Shown here: positions 45,207 through 56,595 of the stretch, piece after piece
Position numbering within the stretch: position 1 is the first letter of the stretch
Layout: each line of letters opens with the position of its first letter
Assembly: GCA_023627715.1 (NCBI GenBank)
Contig: JAMAHW010000065.1
Location: 62,001-126,000 of the forward strand
DNA length: 64,000 nt
Source of the DNA: Periconia sp. R9002
Lineage: Eukaryota; Ascomycota; Dothideomycetes; Pleosporales; Periconiaceae
Direction: 5' to 3'
The notes under the pieces: generated by a model
The model's input: the letters and a program-made list of their open reading frames with translations, nothing else
What the model was told of the DNA's origin: nothing
Database searches by the model: none
Program-made: the position numbers and the translations under genes

Positions 45207-48200
45207 GGTAAATTAATTAAGGTAGGGAGAAAAAAAAACGTAGGTGAAGGGTAAGCCAGCCAAAGTACCGTCCTCTGGGGCGCAATACGGGCTCTATGGC
45301 CGGCCGAAGCTGGAGAGGGAATTGTCAGTATCTGTTATGTACAGCGGGCGGGTGTTGAGTGCTGAGAGCAAACCGGGCAGAGTTCGAGGGGAGTGCGAGC
45401 ATGCATAGAGTTATATGATAGGTAGGTAGGTAGCGTGGTGACGGAATGGGGAGGTGCGAACGAGGTGCGAAGGGGGGCAGCGTGACGCAGGGAAAGTAGA
45501 GTGACGCAGGGCAAGAGGGAGGGCAAATGGCTACGGCGGACGTACCAGCGCAGAGCAGAGCAGGGCAGGGCAGGGTTGCTAGCAAGTCGCACAAGACTAG
45601 AGAAGCAAAGCACGGCACCACGGCACCACGTCAGGGCGCGTGTTGCACGAGATGAGGAGTTGCTGGATGGCGTCTATTTTGGGGATCGAAGCAGCTGAGC
45701 GGCGAGGCGGGGATGTTGGATATATGGTATATGTATTTGATTGAATGGATTGCCGGATTGGGGGGGTAAACGAGTGTGGGGGATAAATGCGACGAAGAGA
45801 GTTTAAGCGGTCATGCAGCTAGAAGTGTCGGACGGTGGAAGCAGCACCTCGAAACCAAGACAGCGGGAGAAGAGACAAGAAGGAGGGAGGGAGAGAAAGG
45901 CGCTTCTCGTCGTGGAGGGGGAGAAGAGGAGGAGAGGAGAGAAGGGGAGCGGGCCCGGGCATATGTTTGTACCCAGAGGGCAGGGCTAGCATAGCAGTGG
46001 GCAGTGGAGGAAGCATGAGTGGAGCGGGTGGATTGGATGGAGGGAGCTAGATCAGAAAGACAGTTACTGGGTACGTGGTTGTAGGAGAAGCAGAGTTGCA
46101 AGGAGAGGGCTCCGAGCATCATGGTCCTCGGCGGGTTCCCCTGCTGCGTGGCCGCAATTGGGTTTTCGGTAGCGTCTGGTCACACTTGGAGTGCCAAAAC
46201 GGGGGGGGGGGGTTAGACTGCATAGTATCATGTATGGAATATTGACGACAAGTCCATCTACCTGCTTCTGGCAACATTCCGCCGTCTCCCACTGCTTCAA
46301 CTAACTCTTGCCGTGCCCATGACACCAGACACCTCCTTCTCGTCGTCCACCCGAGAGCCATGCAGACTGCGCATAGGGAGTCACTCCTCAACAAGGCGCA
46401 TGACAGCCTACAGCTACAGTCGTCGTGATGGAGCGAGTGCATGGCGCCAGAAGACATCACTCAGATCAAGTGTCGCATCGTCGCCGCCACTGTTAGACGT
46501 TTCATTGCCAAGCAGCCGGGGTTGCGTATCCAGCGTGACCGTGTTGCATGTATACCAATCACGACGGCCAGAGTATTAATATACCCCCCAGTCCATAGCT
46601 ACTCGTTCGATAACTCGTCAACTAGCGCACCTTTAACAACTATGTACATGAGTAGCAGAACTTGGCTTAAAACAAACGCGGAAACCACTGCGTCCCATGT
46701 GGATTCTGCCCTTTTATGCCATCATTCCCATCCGTACGAGAGACTTTTACCCTTTGGCCGCGGCCGCTATTTCTTTTGGACTCGCCTGGTGCCTTTTCGA
46801 CTGACGTCCAAAGACACTTTTCCCCCTCTCCCGCTTCCCCTGCAATTACGAGCGGTTAAGGCTTGATGGCTCTACTAAGCGAGAAGAACAGACCAAAAAA
46901 AAAAAATAAAGACAAAAAATAAACGGGGACGATCGGGATCCTGCCGTCCCATCCCGCCTCCCGGAACAAACCCACAGAGAAGTGCCACGATCCAATTCTT
47001 CAACAGTGCTGTGCCGTGACGAGAATAGCAACGCGTACCTACCTGCGACTTCATCGTCCCGACTCCCGACTTTCAGCACCTGCCGCTCACCATTCTGCAA
47101 AAGTAAGCTCCATCAATATCATGTTGTACTCAATTCTGGCTAGTATCGTTGTGCAATCTCGTAATGCGGCTGAGAAGCCATGTTTGCCCCCGCCGTTTTG
47201 TCTTTCGTGGCTGTGTACCACCATGTATCAATCTATCTGTTGCTTCTTCTCAACCTCGGCCTCCCAACAACCCCCTTCCAACCAAAATATCGGTTCATGT
47301 TTCGCCCTCAAGTCTGCGAGTCGTGCGTCTGACTAGCACGCGGTGCCCCTGACCCGATTCCGCCCTTCCCACGGTCGCGACTTCATGCCATTTTGCCTCC
47401 TCGCATTGCTTTCCTGCCTTTACTACAGGCGAAATTATCTGTGGAGATGTCGTGCGAGACTAGCAAAGGCACAGTGGTAGTTGGGTCCATGATTGCCGTC
47501 CGTCCATGGGATTGGTACAATGATGCACCTACTGTATAGCAACTTGCGCCGGTCTGTCTTTTATTTAGACTCCCACCGGCGTGTTTTGGCACGTCGGTAG
47601 CTGAAAAGTACCGGCGCGCCACCATGTCCTCGCTTCTGTACACTCGTAGCCACCGAATTTGACTGCAACTGACATGCACCACAGCTGCAGCCAACACTAA
47701 CTACATACCTACACACACCTCTACACTCGTACTCTCTCCATTGCACATGGCAGCCCAAATCCCCACGTGAAATCCAAAGCTCCTTGCGTATCAGTGGGTA
47801 ACAATGTACAGCAGGATACAAGTAAAGTGGGAAGAAGATGCATGTACCAAGTGATAGGGCTGGTAAAACGATACCGTTCTTGGGGGAACAAAAAAGGCAA
47901 TTAGGCAAACAAAAAGAATATGTGGGCAGCCGTGACAGAATGAATTCACTTGAGACTAATACATCCGGGCAGGTGACTATCTATATGGTTAACCAGCTCC
48001 GATTCTTGCTATATTCTTGATTTTTGATTTTCCTTCTTTTTTTCGCCCATTCTTTAATGTCAACCCTGCTTATCACTTTGATTTTCACTATGCACACATG
48101 CAGTCGAGCGAGTTTGCGGAAGTCCAGATGTCGGCTTGAAAGCTTAGTCATCCACATGTCCCTCCGACGCGATAACATCATGTGCTGCAGGTACGCACAA

Positions 48201-48449
48201 CGAGCTGCCATTCCATGCCCACCACCACAAATTCTCACTCACTCTGTCCCTGCCACGTTTGCCCCTTGCTCTACTGGTCTCCTTGATCAGATTGTTCGAC
48301 AAACTGCGACTGCTCAAATGCACGCGAACGATCCGGACATTGGCCGAAAATTCCATGTGCGCATAACTTAGCTCACCCGCTGCCCTTACCACCCCTCCCT
48401 CCCGCCATCCCTCTCTCCACCCGCAATCCGAGACCCGCCTCCGTCCACC
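45207..48449. other. 3.2-kb divergent intergenic region
   Basis: This region lies between the 5' ends of the chitin synthase (-) and UPF2 (+). It holds a GTAG repeat at about 45419-45433, a purine tract at 45838-45955, and a run of 12 G at 46201-46212. Frames at 46441-46866 and elsewhere have no domain or splice partner. Confidence 0.55.
45838..45955 (-). promoter_or_regulatory. Long C/T tract upstream of the chitin synthase
   Basis: The plus strand is about 85% purine (repeated GGAGG, GAGAAG), so the chitin synthase coding strand carries a long pyrimidine tract 630-750 bp upstream of its ATG. It could be a promoter CT element or a triplex- or S1-sensitive site; neither is demonstrated. Confidence 0.35.
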
Positions 48450-51400
48450 ATGGAGCGGCAGAGAAAACGTGTGTTATCTCATTCTAGTCATCTGCTGCAT
48501 AGCTGACAGTCTTCAGGTGAGCTCCGCGAGCTCAACTTCCGAGCTTGGGCTGGTGAGCAGAGTACGACCCCCACCTACCCCATCACCATCCCAGCCCTCA
48601 CTCACCCGCCACAGATGTTTTCGCCGTACACAACTCCCTCGATTCGTCCATGAAAAAGAATACTGCTTTCATCAAGCGCCTCCGAACCGCCATACAATCC
48701 TCGGGTCAATCTCAATTCATCCAAGATGTCCAGACCTTATCCCTCCACAAGTACCTCTCGGAAATCATCACCGCATGCTACGAGGGCCTGTGCAAGCTCA
48801 AGACCCCCGCCGACATCGCTACAGGCGTCGAAATCGTCAGCGCATTGCACCAGCGTTTCGGTCCTGCGGAATTCACAAGTTATCTCGGTTGGTACATTGG
48901 CCGCGGATTGAGCACCCCGGACAAGTCACAGCTCAAAACACTGGCGCAAGACGTTCGCGAGAGGGAAGAGAAGGAGCGCTTGGCCCGCCAGCGTGTTTTG
49001 CTGCGGGTAGCGACCGAACTTTGGCTGGTGGGCGTACTGAGAAGCTTGGATGATGTGGCTAGGCCTGAAGACGCCGTCAAAACCAAGGATAATTCCAAGC
49101 TCGTCGAAAGCTCAAGCAGGTCAAGGACTACCACAAATGGCAGCGTGGATGCGGAACCGTTTCCCCTCGAAGTTCTCAAGGACATGCTCGGCCACGATCG
49201 GGAACACATCAATCTTCCACTCCTGGTCATCTTCGTCAAGGCTTTTTCGTGGGACATATTGGGGGCGGAGCCGTCATCGGCAGAAGGACGCAAAACGGTC
49301 AACGAGGATGGAAGCACCACGGGGGATAAAAATGACGAGTCTTCCTGTGTTGACGATGACGAGAATGCCACCAAGGATCCCCCCATCATCGCTCCCGAGC
49401 TGCAGCAGCGCTTTCGCAATATCCTGACACGCTATTTCGAGGATGTCAAGGCGCACCTGCTTCGAGATCAGAAACATTTGGCCACGCAGGGCCGCAAGAA
49501 TGCCGAGGCCTACGTCAAGTCCGGCGAGGTGTTTGAGGATCGTCAGGCAAACTACGAAAAGCAGACCAAATCTCAGGAGAGGCTCACTACCAATGCTCAG
49601 GTCCTCGCTGATGCGTTGGGTCTCGAGATGCCCGATTTGAAAGAGAAGGACACGTCAGCAAACGCTGGCGATGGGTTGATTGGCCTTGTCAAGACAGGAG
49701 AGTATCTGCGTGGACAAGGTGAAGGTCCCGGCATCTGGGAGGATGAGGACGAGCGACGCTTCTACGAAAATCTTATTGACCTCAAGGATCGTGTGCCCGG
49801 TATATTGCTAGAAGAGCCGAAAAAGAAAAAAGCGGACGATGAACAGGTGGGGAAGAAGATCGAGGTAAAAGCAGAAGGGGAAGAGAAAGACAAGCCCGAA
49901 GCCACCAACGACGCGGATGAGCAGTCGACTGCGATTGCCAATAAATCCGTAGGCGCTCAAGTGGACGCTGTTCTTGCCCGTCTGCCCGAACTGAACTCGA
50001 AGGATGCCGTGGATCAAACCGCCATCGATTTCTGCTTCCTCAACTCCAAGGCGTCCCGCAACCGGCTGATTAAGGCTTTGCAAGATATCCCAAAAGGGCG
50101 CAGCGATCTGCTGCCTCTGTACTCTAGACTCATTGCGACACTGGGAAAATACATGCCAGATGTATCCCAAGGGCTTGTATCGTATCTTGACGACGAATTT
50201 CGAAGCCTGCAACGCCGCAAATCGAAGGACTTTCTTGGCCAGGTCCGAACGCAAAATGTTCGCTATCTCGCTGAGCTGACAAAATTCGGCGCTGTTCCTG
50301 AGCATGTGATTTTTCACTGCTTGAAAGTCAGTCTCGATGAGTTCTCACGAGTGAACATTGAGATTATATGCAATTTGCTCGAAAATTGCGGCAGGTACCT
50401 TCTTCGAAATCCTGAAACCTCGCCCCGCATGGCATCCTTCCTGGAAACTCTGCAGCGCAAGAAAGGTGCTCAGGTCATAGGTCAGCAGGAACGGATGCTG
50501 ATCGAAAACGCAATGTATTACGTAAATCCCCCAGAGCGAGCAGCTATCGAGCAGAAGGAGAGGACCCCGACCGAGCTTTTCTTGCGGAAGATCATGTATC
50601 AAGATCTGAGTCGGAGAACGGTTGATAAGACAGTGCGATTTATTCGCAAAATGCATTGGGAAGAGCAGGAGGTTGTCAATCTTCTCCACAAGATATTTGC
50701 TAAACCGGGAAAGATCAAATACAGCAATGTCCACTTACTGGCCATCATTCTTGGGACCATCCATCGCTACCACCAGGATTTCGCCATATCTGTTATTGAC
50801 GATGTTCTCGAGTCGATAGTTTTGGGTCTGGAACTGAATGACTTCAAGTTCAATCAGCGCAGAATCGCAGAGGTCAAATACCTCGGGGAGATGTACATCT
50901 ATCGCTTAGTCGACTCTCCTCTTATCTTCGACACGTTGTACAAACTCCTCAATTATGGATGGGGAGGAGGGTATGCTCGGCCGGGTGTCACCAACCCACT
51001 AGACCTCCCGGATGACTACTTCCGCGTTCGTCTCGTTTGCAATCTGCTGGAAACGTGCGGCATGTATTACGACAAAGGTGCCGCGAAAAAGAAGTTGGAC
51101 TTTTTCCTGAGCTACTTCCAGTACTATCTTTGCTTGAAGGATCCTCTTCCTCTGGATGTCGAGTTCCTAGTGCAAGATGCTTACAATCTCACGAGACCGC
51201 AATGGAAGCTCATCACCAACCTGGAAGAAGCATCTCACATCTTCTCCGAAGCCGTCAAAGACAACTATCAAATGTCCGCGGTCGGTAAACAGGCAGAGCC
51301 AGACGACGACGAATTGTCAGCCTCGGATGATGATGGGGACGGACCAAATGATGAGGACATGGGCATATCAGATGGCGAAGATGACAAGTCTTCCGGTGAG

Positions 51401-52101
51401 GATGGAGAGGTTTGTATCTGTGACTTCATTTTCCAAGACCATGCACTGACATCAGCTAGGAATCTGGTGACGATGAACCCATCAAGCAAGCTTCGTCTGA
51501 CGAAGAAGAGGAGCAGATCATTGTCACGCGCCAGGAAGACGAACGTGACCCCGAAGCCGAAGCCGAGTTCGATCGGGAGCTCGCTAAACTCATGTCAGAG
51601 AGCGTGGAGTCTCGCAAATTCGAGCGCAAGCCCGTGTTTGACGTCCCGCTCCCGATGCGCCGAGCCCGTGAACCTGCTGCAGCTACTGAAGATAGCGGGA
51701 ATGAAGCCGCCGCACAGGTTCCTACGACCAACACAGTCAAATTCTCTTTGCTAAGCAAGCGAGGGAACAAGACACAGACTCGCTCGATCGATCTCCCTTC
51801 AGATTCCACGTTTGCAGTTGCCATGCGTAACAAGCAGCAAGCTGAAAAGGAGGAGCAGCAGCGGATCAAAAATCTCGTTTTGAACTACGACCTGCGCGAC
51901 GACGACTCAGAGGGTGATACACCTTTTCATTTCAACCTTCCCCCCAATCCCAACAAAACACGTACTGAAACTTATCAAGGTCTGGACAAGACTCATAATC
52001 TATACGCGCAACCGCGCCTCGACAAGGCGGGCAACAACCGCAGCAATCAGCGGGCCCGAAAATTGCAACTTAGTGATGTTAACTGGTATGGCAACCCCTA
52101 A
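48450..52101 (+). CDS. UPF2: Nonsense-mediated decay factor UPF2/NMD2
   Basis: Four exons (48450-48468, 48517-48552, 48615-51409, 51460-52101) give 1163 aa. The tiny first two exons encode MERQRKR-ELRELNFRAWA and lead in phase into DVFAVHNSLDSSMKKNTAF, the conserved UPF2 start. Three MIF4G repeats fill about residues 40-900 (for example FIKRLRTAIQSS, then LLPLYSRLIATLGKYMPDV, then MHWEEQEVVNLLHKIFAKPG). A strongly acidic stretch follows (about 910-975), and the last intron falls within it. The C-terminal UPF1-binding part is recognisable by FDRELAKLMSESVESRKFE and the ending LSDVNWYGNP. UPF2 bridges UPF1 and UPF3 at the exon-junction complex and activates UPF1 to degrade transcripts with premature stops. 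An intron near the 5' end is also known in yeast NMD2. Confidence 0.93.
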
Positions 52102-52886
52102 TTGTTCTAAAAACGTGTGTTCATGCCTACGTATTAGCCGTCGCTGGTGCCGGGGCAGTAGGGCAGCTTGATCTTTATTTCTTCCTGTTCATCGCGGGTT
52201 AGACAAGAGAGATCGAGCCCATCACTCTTTTGGGGCACGCAGACTACAACTAATTGAACTGCGCTAATACTCACGCCTCTTTCTCGGGCGATATTTTATA
52301 TTAGGACTTGATTGCAATTCTTGATGCAACATGCAATATGGATAGCATGATCGAATCGGTACTCCCTTTAATTCAGCTCTCACCAAGGGCGGACGTGTAA
52401 GTATCTGCACTGGTTTGCTTCGACAGGACAGCGCACCCTCAGAGACAAGGGGCCACCGGCTACCCCCCCAGTTCACAGGAGCATGCAGTTTGAGACAAAC
52501 TTGTCATGGTACATGAAGAGGGAAGACCACTGGACATCATGTGCGCTCAGCAGCCAAGACGGTCGAAGAAAAGAAAAAAACTGTATGTGCAATGCGGACA
52601 TTACTCCACGGGTTAAGCCAGCACAGTATTTGAATGAGATGGGGGCGCGCGGCAGGTATTCTTCAAGTTGAGGTAGACAAAGGTGGTACCTTTGCCTCAG
52701 AGACGAGAAAAGAATCGAGCAAAAGTCCGTGTGTGTCGTAGGTAGGAAGAGGCCGGGGGTGTCTAGTTACTGTGGATCGATCAATCAATCCCCTAGTCCA
52801 CAGAACATTTAGGTTCCAGTCTTTTCCCCTGACGACTTTGATTCATGCGTGTGATGAGTTTTCCTCCATCTGCTCCACTGATACAT
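52102..52886. other. Intergenic stretch, no gene seen
   Basis: 3' flank of UPF2. No feature was recognised before the MITE at 52887. Confidence 0.6.
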
Positions 52887-52995
52887 TACGGAGTTTGGCT
52901 GGGTTGGGAAAAGGCTATCAGTCGCGCTTTGTATTTTGAAATACTGTTAAGCAACCTCTTAACGTACTTTTTACATACTGTTAAACAGTGTGTTA
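52887..52995 (+). mobile_element. MITE family A, copy 3 (left part only)
   Basis: Begins TACGGAGTTTGGCTGGGTT and follows copy 2 for about 105 bp, through TGTTAAGCAACCTCTTAACG and TACATACTGTTAA. It then loses similarity, and no right terminal repeat is found within the next 200 bp. It is a truncated, diverged copy. Confidence 0.7.
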
Positions 52996-53977
52996 GAATC
53001 AAGAAAGCTGTCAACTCCCTGTTCGAGGCTCAGCCTACCCCCATACTGTATCGGCCTCTCGTGCCGTGGCGGACTTTTTTTTTTTTTCTTTTTTCTCTCT
53101 CTCTCTCTTTTCTGCCAAAAGATGATCATAACAACCGCTATCAACACCCAATCCGACCGTCAACTATAACTCCGCAATACTCTGTGAGGATCAATTCAAA
53201 TTTCATAAATTACTATTCCACCGAAAAAAGAAAAACAATAACAAAAACTTTCCAGTTATACATAGATAACCAACCTCAAGCCCAAGGCAAACAAGACCAG
53301 AGCGTCAAAAAAAAAAAAAAGAAAAGAAAAGAAAAGGAACCCCCTCCCCAACACCCCAAACACACACCAGTCGGAACTCCCTATGGAACACCAAACGCAT
53401 CCAAGCCCATACCCATACCCCCCTCCATCCCTCCCTCCCTTAACCATACATCGATACGTCAGTACGCTTCAAACATCAAGACTTGAACAAAAAAAAAAAA
53501 AACTTCCGCTTTTCACAACGTCTATTTTGACCTTGTTTAACTAATTCACCCATGTAGACATCAGATCCTAAGTTTCAGTTAGTAAAAAAAAAAGAAAATG
53601 GCAGACAGGCAGGCGGTGAAAACTAGGTAGTTTCTGGTTGAGCGAATTTGCTAATGATCAATTAATTGATATTATGTCGCAATACGGTAGGGGAATGTAG
53701 GCGTATATAGTGTGTTTTGGACGGGTTTGAGGGAGAGGGGGGGGGAGAAGGGTAGGGTGGGATAGTGATTGATGTCTGTATGGGGGGATGTGTGTTACGA
53801 AGGGATATGTGTATATATAAGTCTGGTATTAAAGACCAAGTCTCTGAATAGATACATTCTTGACGATGAAACGACCAAGTTCAACCTACACGAGCATATA
53901 GTTACTTAGATGTATATATGTATAAAGTACATAGAAGTATCTTATTCGCCATCCCCACATCTGAATAGGAACCAAAA
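52996..53977. other. Intergenic stretch with homopolymer runs
   Basis: T, CT and A runs at 53077-53110, 53307-53322, 53489-53503 and 53584-53593 make spurious frames (one spans 52845-53486). This is the convergent space between UPF2 and the PPR gene; nothing genic was seen. Confidence 0.6.
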
Positions 53978-55859
53978 CTACGTAACGACTCTACCCCTTT
54001 CCCTTTCGCTCTCCCCACCCACTCCATCACCACCGCCAGCGCTTCTCTCCTCAAACTTCCTCGCAACCAACTTCCTAAAATATCCCAACTTGGACACCCC
54101 CGCCCCACCAATCTCTCCATAATCCCTCGTAACAGCCACAGCGCGCTCATCGCCCTTGCGGACGCTCTCAGTGATCAGGACCTCGAACGTGCGGGGCCGA
54201 GGAACCCACCCCATGCCGCGCATCTCCTCGTAATACAGCAGGGCGTCCTCGATGTCGCCCGTCTGCGCGCAGACGAGGATGAGGCGATCGTACGTGATGC
54301 GATCAGGTTTGACGCCGAGCTTGAGCATCTCGGCGGTGAAGTACATGGCGAGCTCCTTGCGGGAGGCGCGCTGGCAGCCCTGGAAGAGGAGGTTGAAGGT
54401 GTCGGTGTTGGGGCCGCGCGGACACACCGTGTGCAGGGCTTTGTAGATTTCGATGGCTTCGTTGAGGCGCACGGCGTTGCGGCTCGGGATGCAGGCTTGG
54501 ATGCATGTGTTGACGGCGGCGATGGGGATCCTTTTGCCGGCCATGGCTTGGTCTTGGAGGAGGCGGAATGCTTTGAGGGGGAGTGAAGGGTCGACGCTGA
54601 GATGGGCGTAGAGGGGGTTGAGGCTGTCGATGGACACGCGGAGGCCTGAGTCGTGCATGATGAGGACGACGGATAGAGCGGCGGGGAGGTCATTCGCGGT
54701 GAGGTAGCACTCGATGAGCGCTTCGTAGTGGTGGGACGTGAAGACGGTGTCGCGTTCGGTGAGGACGCGGAAGACGTCTGTGGCGAGTTTGATGTTGCCG
54801 CTGCGGCTGGCGACTGAGAGGACGTTGAGGCATGTTCCTGTTGGGGGTTTGATGTAGCCGGGGATGACTTGTGTGTCCCATACCATGCTCACATCTTCGG
54901 CCTGTATGGTAAATATGTCAACGACTGCGCTCCGATTCTCAATTTTTTCATTGCGGTGACAAAGGACTTACAAGATGGCGCTTGGAAGCAGCGTCCAGGA
55001 GTTGTAGCCACATAACATTGCTCAACTTGGCATTGTACCCTTCTACGTTCTGTCGGAGACGGAGCACGTAAAAGGCCTCTTCTGGCTCCTTGTACTCCAG
55101 CAACAGCCAGATGATCATATCCCACAGCCAGGATTCGACCTTGATCCTTTCTTTGACCATATTCTCCAGCCCCTCGAGCGCCTGTTCGAAAAGCCTTTCC
55201 CTCATTTGTCCCGCGACTACAAAGTTATGTGCGCGATCCGACAAGTTGAACCACCTCTCCCGCATGTAGTCCAAAATCTCAGTCCGTAGCAAATGATCGG
55301 GGTGCACGGCCAATGCCTCTAGCACACACTCTGCTCCTCTCCCATCGAGATCCACGCCACTCTCCCTCATCTCTTCTAGCACCTTGCGGATCTTACCTCC
55401 CGTTCCATTGTCGCAACTGGCAAAGCTGTGCAGAACGGCTGTGTACATGTGTGAATTTGGCACCTCTCGACGGTCCTTGATCAGAATTCTTATGATGCTC
55501 ATCACATCGTCAAATTTTCCGGCGGCGCCATCGATGCGTAGGCGCTCGTAGAGCTCCTGGGTGGGGAGTTGGACGAGGGAAACTTGTTGTTTGAGGCTAC
55601 GGCGAGGGTTTGTCGGCGGGAATCTTGGTAGGGCATTGGGGGATTCGGGGCTAATATTCCACGAAGCAAATGGGTGATCGGATGCTTGGGAGGATGTGCT
55701 GTATTCACGCGAGTGAGGTTTTGCGGTTTTGGTGGGAGGTCTGCATCGCAGCGTTCGGTTCCGAGATGCTGTTCCGGCTGGAGCCAAAGCCGAAGTTTGC
55801 GAAAACCTTGGACAGAGACATCTCCATAAGGCGTCGTTTATAAATGGCCGCGGCGGCAT
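53978..55859 (-). CDS. Pentatricopeptide-repeat (PPR) protein, probably mitochondrial
   Basis: Two exons on the minus strand (55859-54972 and 54901-53978; 70-nt intron) give 603 aa. The frame upstream has no other ATG than 55859. The N-terminus (MPPRPFINDALWRCLCPRFS, then Arg/Ser/Thr-rich to about 60) fits a mitochondrial presequence. Degenerate 35-residue helical pairs run from about 110 to the end. Clear repeats include PNSHMYTAVLHSFASCDNG, HHYEALIECYLTANDLPAAL, VKPDRITYDRLILVCAQTGD with IEDALLYYEEM, and PRPRTFEVLITESVRKGDE. PPR proteins bind organellar RNA and act in its maturation, stability or translation. The specific target cannot be read from the sequence. A MITE lies 139 bp upstream of the ATG. 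Confidence 0.88.
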
Positions 55860-55997
55860 CGATGAGGGCAAGCGTTGGAGAGCTACACAAGAAGTTCACT
55901 CGAAGCTTCGTTCCATTGGAGGTTCAATGTTTCCGCGCTCGCGCCGACTTGGTCCGTGCGCCATTGCGAATTGTGCATTTGGCGTATGCGCACACAT

Positions 55998-56151
55998 TAT
56001 GGGGTTTGGCGCATCCTAGAGTTGCTGGCTGACAGAAGTTAATGTGTGGAATAACTGTTAAAGATATATAGAAGGTACGTCGAGGCTGTTTAATGGTAAT
56101 TTAGTGGAAAGCGCAGTTGACACACTGTTCCAACCCCAGCCAAACCCAGTA
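55998..56151 (-). mobile_element. MITE family A, copy 4, in the PPR promoter
   Basis: 154 bp in inverted orientation relative to copies 1-3. One end is TATGGGGTTTGGCGCATCCT and the other is CCAGCCAAACCCAGTA. Both end in TA and pair as imperfect terminal inverted repeats. The interior keeps TGTTAAAGATATATAGAAGG, GGCTGTTTAATGG and GTTGACACACTGTTCC (reverse-complement equivalents of copy 2). Confidence 0.85.
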
Positions 56152-56595
56152 GTGTATGTAGGTAGACGATCATGAATTATTTCATGTCATTTGTCATAAA
56201 TTGTTGCTGATGGTGATTGATGGCAGGTAAATGCATATTGTACATCGTTCTCATTTCAGGACACCGGCAACATGATTGAGGATATGCTATTAATCATAAA
56301 ACCCTAGGGGCATGGATTGTGGAAGAAAACAAGGAGCAAAAAGGGTAAGAAGAACAGAAAAACCTCGGAAATCACCAGTTCTCGGACTGTGGTCCAAAAC
56401 CCCAGGGTATATCGACTTGCATGCGAATCAGCAACCGTAGGGAAGCAAGTATAAACCCTACCAGAACATTACACAACTATCATTTCAGGAAATTTTTCCA
56501 ATACCCGGGCGCCTTCAAGAGGCATTGGATTCTTTTTCAGCAACGCATTCTTGCTTATACTCGAAGAAATAAAATCATCTACAAGCAGAAGACGC
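56152..56595. other. Intergenic stretch, no gene seen
   Basis: 3' flank of the CDP-diacylglycerol synthase gene and distal promoter of the PPR gene. No feature was recognised. Confidence 0.6.

Noticed and set aside
46441..46866. 141-aa frame between chitin synthase and UPF2
   Set aside because: No recognisable domain or conserved motif and no splice partner; the region is probably promoter DNA.
52845..53486. 213-aa frame on the plus strand
   Set aside because: It begins inside MITE A copy 3 and runs through T and A homopolymers and CT repeats; not a plausible protein.
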